A stretch of 64,000 nucleotides of DNA from Dyella sp. A6 (GTDB lineage Bacteria; Pseudomonadota; Gammaproteobacteria; Xanthomonadales; Rhodanobacteraceae), in contig NZ_CP132911.1 in the NCBI RefSeq assembly GCF_036320485.1, forward strand, positions 2,356,001 through 2,420,000, read 5' to 3'. Position numbers and translations under genes: made by a program. Position 1 is the stretch's first letter, and each line of letters begins with the position of its first letter. The notes below the pieces were generated by a model that was not told the origin of the DNA, did no database searches, and was given only the letters and a program-made list of their open reading frames with translations. Of this stretch, positions 59,418 through 64,000 are shown one piece after another.

Positions 59418-61844
59418 TCAGGCATGCGGTGGCGGGTAGGACGGCGGCGCGTCCTTCAGATTGCTGCCCCACGCCTTGTCCGGCGTGGCCTGCAGGGTGA
59501 AGCGCAGGTGTCCGCCGTGTACCGCGAACTTGGCCGGCAGCCACGGCTGGTCGACCGCCTTGCCGTCGAGCTGCAGTGCATGCACGTACGGAGTTCCGGC
59601 CGAGGCACCCGGCGCCTCGATCACCACATCGCCGCCGGGCCGGCGGATCTCGGCCTGCGAGAACAACGGGCTGCCGACGACCAGGTCGGCACTGCCGGGA
59701 ATTTCCGGATAAAACCCCAGCGCCGACCACACGTACCAGGACGACATCTCGCCCAAATCGTCGTTGCCGGGAATCCCATCGGGTGCGTCTTTCCACAGTG
59801 CGTTCACCACTGCGCGCACGGTGGCCTGGGTCTTGTAGGGCTGACCGGCGAAGTCGTACAGCCATGGCGTTTCCACCGAAGGCTCGTTGTTCAGTTCCGC
59901 ATGCAGTGGGCCGGCATTGGTAAACGCCCAGCGCCCGTCGGCATGATGGAAGAAGCGGTCCAGCCGCGCCACCGCCGTGCCATAACCGCCCATCGCGTCG
60001 AACAGGCCGTGCAGGTCGAACGGCACCATCCAGACGTAGACCGCTGCACTGGCTTCGACGAAGCCGTCGTCGCTGGACGGCTTGAACGCCGGCCAGCTGC
60101 CGTCGGCGTTGCGGTTCTGGATATAGCCACCGTCGGCTGTGGCCTTCGGGTTGTACAGGTTGCGCCAGTAACCGGCCCGCGCAAGGAAGCGGCGCTGGTT
60201 GGCGGCATTGCCGACATCGGCGGACAGCTCGGACAGAGCGAAGTCGGCGGTGGCATCTTCCAGCGTTTCGGCCGCACCGCCCCAGGCATGTGATTGGGTG
60301 GCGATGTAGTGCAGCTTCAGCCACTGGTCCAGCGACGGGCGTTCGCCCACACATTCCACGTTGCAGCCAGCGTTGGACTCGTCGTTTGCCGTCGGCACGG
60401 TCGCCGCGCGGACCAGCGAGGCGTAGGCGCCGCGCAGGTCGAAGTGGTGACCGCCGAACGCATAGATGTCCGCCAGCGCCGGCACGGCGGGGTCGCCGCT
60501 CATCACATGGGTGCCACCGCTGTTGTGCGTCCAGCGGTCCCACTCTCCATGGTTCTGTCGTGCCTGGTTGTACAGCGACTGGGCGATGTCGCTGCCGACC
60601 TTGGGCATCAGCCAGGTCACCAACTGCAACTGCGAGCGGTAGACATCCCAGCCGGAAAAGTTGGCGTACTGCGCATGCTGGCCGCCATGCACGCGATGGA
60701 CCTTCTGGTCGAAGCCGCGGTACTCGCCGTCGACGTCGCTGAACACATTCGGATGCAGCAGGCTGTGGTACAGCGCGGTGTAGAACACCGTGCGCTGGCC
60801 GGGCGTACCGCCCTGGATGCGGATGCGGCCAAGCGCCCGGTTCCACGCCTGGTGCGCTTTCGCCCGCACCTGCGCCAACGTGGTGCCGGCCGGAATCTCC
60901 GCGTCCAGATTGGCGCGCGCGTTGGCAAGACTAACGTAGGAAATACCCACGTGCATCTGCACCGGCCCCTTGCGCGGGTCGAACGACACCCATACGCCGG
61001 AGCCCTTGCCTACGGTCGGGAAACCCTTGGCGTCGTACCCGGTGCCGCCGTGCGCGACGCGCGAGCCCTTATGCACCATCGCGTCCTGCCAGGCTCCGGT
61101 GGCGATGAACGGCCGATCGAAACGGGCCACGAAGTACAGCGTGTAATAGCTGTGCTGATCGGCCTTGGACAGGTAACCGCAGAAGTTGCCGCTGGTCACC
61201 GAGCCGCTGACGGTCCGCTGCGCGCGGTCGATGCGGGCCGATGCCGCGCTGCTGCCGACTTCGGAATCCGACGCCCGGAAAAGCAGGTTCGCCGGCTTGC
61301 CTGCGGGAAACTCGAAGCGTGCCATGCCGCTGCGCATCGCCGCCGCCAGTTCCACCTGCACGCCATTGGCCAGCGCGACCCGATAGTCGCCCGGCACCGC
61401 ACGTTCGTCGGCATGGCTGAAGTTGGCGGCGTAGCGCGTGTCGCCGTCGTCGGTCGAAGGCGACGCGGTCACCGGCAAGGTCACCGGCATCACCGGGATA
61501 TCGCCACTCGCGCCGGCACAGCCCGCGCCGGAAAGATGGGTGAGGCTGAAGCCGCGAATACGCGTGGTGTCGTACTGGTAGCCGCTGGGCGACGCGGTGC
61601 GCGTGTGATGGCCGCGCGTGTTCTCCGGACTCCACTGCAGCATGCCGAACGGCATCACCGCGCCGGGATAGGTGTTGCCGCCATTGCTGCTGCCGATCAG
61701 TGGGTTCACCGCGTCCGCCGGGGCCGATGCGTTCGTCGCAGCCGCGGCACACGCCACCACCCCGAATAGTGCACTACCCCATGCCAGACGCCGTAGCCAG
61801 CTACTCATCGGACCCGCCTGCGTCCAGGCCTTCGCTTTCGACAT
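59418..61844 (-). CDS. Exported GH92 alpha-1,2-mannosidase
   Basis: 808 aa. Start ATG at 61844 has AAGGGGG upstream; ATG 61808 also fits the signal peptide MSSWLRRLAWGSALFGVVACAAAA (with a possible lipobox VVAC). GH92 landmarks: VNPLIGSSNGGNTYPGAVMPFGM (family start), GYQYDTTRIRGFSLTHLSGAG, ARFDRPF, the central TVFYTALYHSLLHPNVFSDVDGEYRGFD (shown as overlapping pieces), and EMSSWYVWSALGFYPEIPGSADLVVGSP, with the GNDDLGEMSSW catalytic segment. Calcium-dependent exo-mannosidases of this family trim N-glycans. A CG-centred palindrome lies 28 bp upstream of the start. Works logically with the PNGase A at 44556-46415. Confidence 0.95.
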   Translation of the reverse strand: MSKAKAWTQAGPMSSWLRRLAWGSALFGVVACAAAATNASAPADAVNPLIGSSNGGNTYPGAVMPFGMLQWSPENTRGHHTRTASPSGYQYDTTRIRGFSLTHLSGAGCAGASGDIPVMPVTLPVTASPSTDDGDTRYAANFSHADERAVPGDYRVALANGVQVELAAAMRSGMARFEFPAGKPANLLFRASDSEVGSSAASARIDRAQRTVSGSVTSGNFCGYLSKADQHSYYTLYFVARFDRPFIATGAWQDAMVHKGSRVAHGGTGYDAKGFPTVGKGSGVWVSFDPRKGPVQMHVGISYVSLANARANLDAEIPAGTTLAQVRAKAHQAWNRALGRIRIQGGTPGQRTVFYTALYHSLLHPNVFSDVDGEYRGFDQKVHRVHGGQHAQYANFSGWDVYRSQLQLVTWLMPKVGSDIAQSLYNQARQNHGEWDRWTHNSGGTHVMSGDPAVPALADIYAFGGHHFDLRGAYASLVRAATVPTANDESNAGCNVECVGERPSLDQWLKLHYIATQSHAWGGAAETLEDATADFALSELSADVGNAANQRRFLARAGYWRNLYNPKATADGGYIQNRNADGSWPAFKPSSDDGFVEASAAVYVWMVPFDLHGLFDAMGGYGTAVARLDRFFHHADGRWAFTNAGPLHAELNNEPSVETPWLYDFAGQPYKTQATVRAVVNALWKDAPDGIPGNDDLGEMSSWYVWSALGFYPEIPGSADLVVGSPLFSQAEIRRPGGDVVIEAPGASAGTPYVHALQLDGKAVDQPWLPAKFAVHGGHLRFTLQATPDKAWGSNLKDAPPSYPPPHA

Positions 61845-61872
61845 GATGCCCCCTTCCGGATTCGACCAACTA

Positions 61873-61892
61873 AATTTATATCGATCTAAATT
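61873..61892. promoter_or_regulatory. 20-bp CG-centred operator in front of GH92
   Basis: AATTTATATCGATCTAAATT, 9 of 10 base pairs symmetric around a central CG (only T61879/C61886 break it), 28-48 bp upstream of the GH92 start in an AT-rich block. Shape of a LacI-family operator overlapping the promoter. Confidence 0.6.
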
Positions 61893-62027
61893 ACGCCAAA
61901 AAATGATTCCCGTCGAGGCGCCAAGGCTCCCCCATCAACAGCGCGTCACTACCCGCGATAGTGACGCGACGGGCACCGACCGGATCCCCGCGCCGGAACC
62001 CCGTCCTTCGACAGACATCATTGAACC

Positions 62028-62043
62028 TGTCGGACTTCTTTAC
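62028..62043 (+). promoter_or_regulatory. Upstream activator motif copy 1
   Basis: TGTCGGACTTCTTTAC. Identical at 13 of 16 positions to copy 2 (63171-63186), and 80 bp upstream of the -24 element at 62108. Candidate binding site of an NtrC-type enhancer-binding protein. Confidence 0.6.
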
Positions 62044-62106
62044 AGAACAGCAGATCGCGCCAAGACGCTCGCACGCCAATTGCTTGATATTCAAAGGCAC
62101 TCAGGG

Positions 62107-62123
62107 CTAGCACGCTTCTTGCT
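62107..62123 (+). promoter_or_regulatory. Sigma-54-like -24/-12 promoter of the PEP-CTERM gene
   Basis: CTAGCACGCTTCTTGCT matches the TGGCACG-N4-TTGC[A/T] consensus except that the -24 GG reads AG; the spacing between the -24 and -12 dinucleotides is exactly 10 bp. Weaker than the second promoter at 63252, but with the same upstream motif 80 bp away. Confidence 0.5.
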
Positions 62124-62352
62124 TCGTATTACATGCATTGCGCTGGGATGGCAGGTTTGTCCGTCAGATTCACAGGAGGCATGGCAGAGGATCCTGAATC
62201 CATCCGCCAGATACCGCCAGAAAGTCGCAGTGGTTTGAGGTCAGAGATTTGCAGTGACCACGGGGGGACGCCAGGACGGCATGTGTATCGCTTCAAGCCG
62301 GGTCGGCAATTCTTTAAACGAAGATCGATGAACCTACGGAATGAGCATTGCC

Positions 62353-63075
62353 ATGAAGACATACACCAAATCACTGCTTGCGATGTTGGCCGTACTCCTC
62401 GGGAGTATCTGTTTCGTGGGGACGGCCTCGGCGACGGTCCTGGAGATGAACACGCTGTATGCGGGTGAGTATCCGGCGGCCCCGATCAGCGGTCCGGGCA
62501 CGCCCTGGCTGACCGCTACGTTGAGCTACGGCGGGCCAAGCGCCACCCAAGGCCTCTACGACTACACGCTGACCATGCAGTCGTATCTCAGCAACAACGA
62601 GTTCATCGGCGGCGCCAACAAGAATATCGGCTGGGCCTTCAGCCTGGCGAACATCCCCTACAGCATGGCCTTTGCTTCCGGTACGGCGGCCAATTCGACC
62701 CGGACCAGCGGCATCCTGACCGGTTCGGTTCCGGGCACCTACAACCTGGCTTTCTATTGGAAAGCCAACACCTTCACGACCGATTCGTATGCCGTCTACG
62801 CGATTGAAACCAGCACTGCGCCTACCAGCTCATTCTTCAAGATGACGGGTCTCGACGGGCTCTACTCGGCGGCGCACATCCAGGGCATCACGGGCACCAA
62901 CCAGACCTGCAGCGTGTGGATCGTCAACGGCGGCACGTCGGGCTTCACACCCAGCCTGACCTCATGCGGGGCAACGAACGTGTCGGTTCCCGAGCCCTCC
63001 GAGCTGCCGCTCTACGCACTGGGTCTGGTACTTGTCCTCACCGGATGGTACGCAGCCAGAAGGCGTAGGCAGTAA
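62353..63075 (+). CDS. PEP-CTERM sorting domain-containing exported protein
   Basis: 240 aa from ATG at 62353 (GGAATGAG 8 nt upstream; ATG 62341 is in frame). Signal peptide MKTYTKSLLAMLAVLLGSIC...ASA. The C-terminus VPEPSELPLYALGLVLVLTG (from residue 212), a membrane span and a basic end ARRRRQ form a typical PEP-CTERM signal, recognised by an exosortase that cleaves and anchors or releases the protein. The body is beta-rich, Gly/Ser/Thr-rich, without a known domain. PEP-CTERM proteins are linked to exopolysaccharide/biofilm matrix genes; the exosortase is not in the window. Confidence 0.85.
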   Translation: MKTYTKSLLAMLAVLLGSICFVGTASATVLEMNTLYAGEYPAAPISGPGTPWLTATLSYGGPSATQGLYDYTLTMQSYLSNNEFIGGANKNIGWAFSLANIPYSMAFASGTAANSTRTSGILTGSVPGTYNLAFYWKANTFTTDSYAVYAIETSTAPTSSFFKMTGLDGLYSAAHIQGITGTNQTCSVWIVNGGTSGFTPSLTSCGATNVSVPEPSELPLYALGLVLVLTGWYAARRRRQ

Positions 63076-63096
63076 TCTGATCCAATCTTCGATACA

Positions 63097-63131
63097 TGAC
63101 GCCCCGTGCAACCGCCGGGGCGTCATTGTTT
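63097..63131 (+). terminator. Terminator downstream of the PEP-CTERM gene
   Basis: TGACGCCCC/GGGGCGTCA, 9-bp stem, 11-nt loop, then TTGTTT, 22 bp after the stop codon. Separates the two transcription units, so the metalloprotease needs its own promoter. Confidence 0.82.
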
Positions 63132-63170
63132 GTGCGCCCGTTCCAGCATGGAGGCGGATACGGCGTCATG

Positions 63171-63186
63171 TGTCGGAAACCTTTAC
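63171..63186 (+). promoter_or_regulatory. Upstream activator motif copy 2
   Basis: TGTCGGAAACCTTTAC, 13 of 16 bases as in copy 1, 81 bp upstream of the -24 element at 63252. It is extended on the right by GGCTAAGACA, giving TGTC...GACA symmetry. Confidence 0.6.
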
Positions 63187-63251
63187 GGCTAAGACAAATC
63201 CCAAAAGATCGCTCTTCCGAAATGCCAAAGCCTTTCAGACACTTAACATGA

Positions 63252-63267
63252 TGGCGCATATATTGCT
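63252..63267 (+). promoter_or_regulatory. Sigma-54 -24/-12 promoter of the metalloprotease gene
   Basis: TGGCGCATATATTGCT: -24 GG at 63253-63254, -12 GC at 63265-63266, 10 bp between, matching the TGGCACG-N4-TTGC consensus in both invariant dinucleotides. The start codon follows about 50 bp downstream. Confidence 0.7.
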
Positions 63268-63317
63268 TATTTTTTAGTCGGTTACAGCCTTCATCTGCCA
63301 ATAGAGAGGAGACCGCG

Positions 63318-64000
63318 ATGACATCGGTGGTTCGAAACTCTCGATTCGCAAGGTGGCTATCCGCCACGTTCATCGCCGCCGCCTTTCCCATGGCCGCCCA
63401 TGCCGTGGTGATCAACTACACATTTGATTCCAGCTTCGCCGGATCCGGAGCCAACGGCGCGGCCATGGAAGCAGCCTTCGGCCAGGCCGCCGCCTTCATC
63501 GAGGCCAATTACAGCAATCCGTCGAGCATCAACCTGGTAGTCGGTTACGGCTCGATCGACGGATCAGCGATGGGTTCTAGCAGCCTGGGCGAGAGCCTCG
63601 CCTACCTGTACCAGAGTGGATACGCCAAAGTCCGGAATGCGCTGCAGACACTGGGCACGCCCGGTTCGGGCAGCTTGCCGCAGACCGGACCAAGTGACCT
63701 TTTTGCAACCACCGCCGAGGCGAAGGCGCTGGGCCTGATACCCAACAGCACGGCCACAGACGGCTATCTCGGTTTCTCCAGCACTTATGTCTTCGACTAC
63801 ACCCCGTCCAATGGCATCACCGTGGGCAGCTACGATTTTTTCGGCGTCGCATTGCATGAAATAACCGAAGCCATGGGACGGCTGTCATTGAAGGACAGCA
63901 ACTTTCCATATCCGTCCGTCATGGACATGTACCGCTACAGCTCTGCCTCCGGCGACTACTTCTCGCTGAACGGCGGCGCGACCCCACTCGCCTACTTCAA
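63318..64000 (+). CDS. Exported NF038122-type metalloprotease (C-terminus outside window)
   Basis: 227 codons visible, from ATG at 63318 (AGGAG 7 nt upstream). Signal peptide of about 29 residues (SATFIAAAFPMAAHA). The mature part reads INYTFDSSFAGSGANGAAME, FIEANYSNPSSINLVVGYGS, SDLFATTAEAKALGL and VGSYDFFGVALHEITEAMGR, with His180-Glu181-x-x-Glu as the zinc motif. I recognise this as the family annotated NF038122, found in genomes with PEP-CTERM systems; a PEP-CTERM tail would be expected beyond the window. It has its own sigma-54-type promoter. Confidence 0.8.
   Translation, partial: MTSVVRNSRFARWLSATFIAAAFPMAAHAVVINYTFDSSFAGSGANGAAMEAAFGQAAAFIEANYSNPSSINLVVGYGSIDGSAMGSSSLGESLAYLYQSGYAKVRNALQTLGTPGSGSLPQTGPSDLFATTAEAKALGLIPNSTATDGYLGFSSTYVFDYTPSNGITVGSYDFFGVALHEITEAMGRLSLKDSNFPYPSVMDMYRYSSASGDYFSLNGGATPLAYF

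Larger units (their letters stand above)
61893..62352. other. Intergenic region with sigma-54-type regulatory elements
   Basis: No gene seen between GH92 and the PEP-CTERM gene. Contains the upstream motif at 62028-62043 and the -24/-12-like element at 62107-62123, annotated separately, and a leader of about 220 bp before the PEP-CTERM start. Confidence 0.5.

Noticed and set aside
62130..62352. A possible c-di-GMP riboswitch in the leader of the PEP-CTERM gene, suspected because of the long untranslated stretch.
   Set aside because: The conserved GEMM sequence blocks were not found; the long leader is explained by a promoter far upstream.

Overview
The window is about 65% GC, densely packed and has short intergenic gaps. 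Its gene content (TrxC, RsmC, RsuA, YaeQ, SelO, MsrA/MsrB, many secreted glycosidases, a Xanthomonadales-type T4SS effector with an XVIPCD-like tail, a PEP-CTERM protein) points to a gammaproteobacterium of the Xanthomonadales, most likely Rhodanobacteraceae (Dyella/Rhodanobacter/Frateuria-like). This assignment rests on recognising protein families, not on a database search. No rRNA, tRNA, CRISPR array, transposase or phage module was seen.

Layout. 1-9.9 kb: a truncated DUF1345 membrane protein, a GNAT protein, OsmC, a DAHP synthase preceded by an aromatic leader peptide and attenuator-type terminator, a NERD-helicase, an SH3 protein, an FKBP, SelO, and an RsmC-RsuA rRNA modification pair with overlapping ends. 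10-18 kb: OPT transporter, RluA-type pseudouridine synthase, GST, YaeQ, a lipoprotein FKBP, a luciferase-like oxidoreductase and an S10 peptidase. 17.7-26.7 kb: PLD-like protein, DUF998, two GH18 enzymes (one a multidomain chitinase with CG-centred LacI-type operators), DUF3014 and a PAS-GAF-GGDEF diguanylate cyclase. 26.9-35.4 kb: msrB-msrA, divergent from a MarR/isochorismatase/membrane protein/MFS operon, then an EF-hand protein, an M61 peptidase and a methyltransferase. 35.4-46.4 kb: a second GGDEF protein, M14 peptidase, GH32, carboxylesterase, an unknown secreted protein, TrxC, an AraC-VOC-DUF1801 operon and a PNGase A-type amidase. 46.65-47.6 kb: a low-GC patch with one orphan gene. 47.6-56.8 kb: S15/CocE-type hydrolase, DHFR-like protein, glycosyltransferase, PadR pair, MtfA, DUF3228, membrane proteins and a GH27 alpha-galactosidase. 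56.8-58.9 kb: an AT-richer immunity-effector cassette. 59.4-64 kb: GH92 mannosidase, a PEP-CTERM protein and a truncated metalloprotease.

How the parts fit. The region is rich in exported polymer degradation: chitin (two GH18), fructan (GH32), alpha-galactosides (GH27), and N-glycans (PNGase A plus GH92 mannosidase), with S10, M61, M14 and S15 peptidases for peptides. Two CG-centred palindromes in front of the chitinase and one in front of GH92 suggest LacI-type local control.

The three most interesting signals are: (1) a 26-codon leader peptide carrying Tyr-Trp-Phe-Trp-Phe-Tyr in a row, followed by a hairpin-T6 terminator, upstream of DAHP synthase; (2) a peptidoglycan-targeting T4SS effector with a C-terminal XVIPCD-like domain, encoded 17 bp after an LprI-type immunity gene that carries an apparent frameshift in an A5 run; (3) two sigma-54-like -24/-12 elements, each with the same 16-bp upstream motif 80-81 bp away, in front of the PEP-CTERM gene and the metalloprotease gene, which looks like a small RpoN/enhancer-binding-protein regulon.
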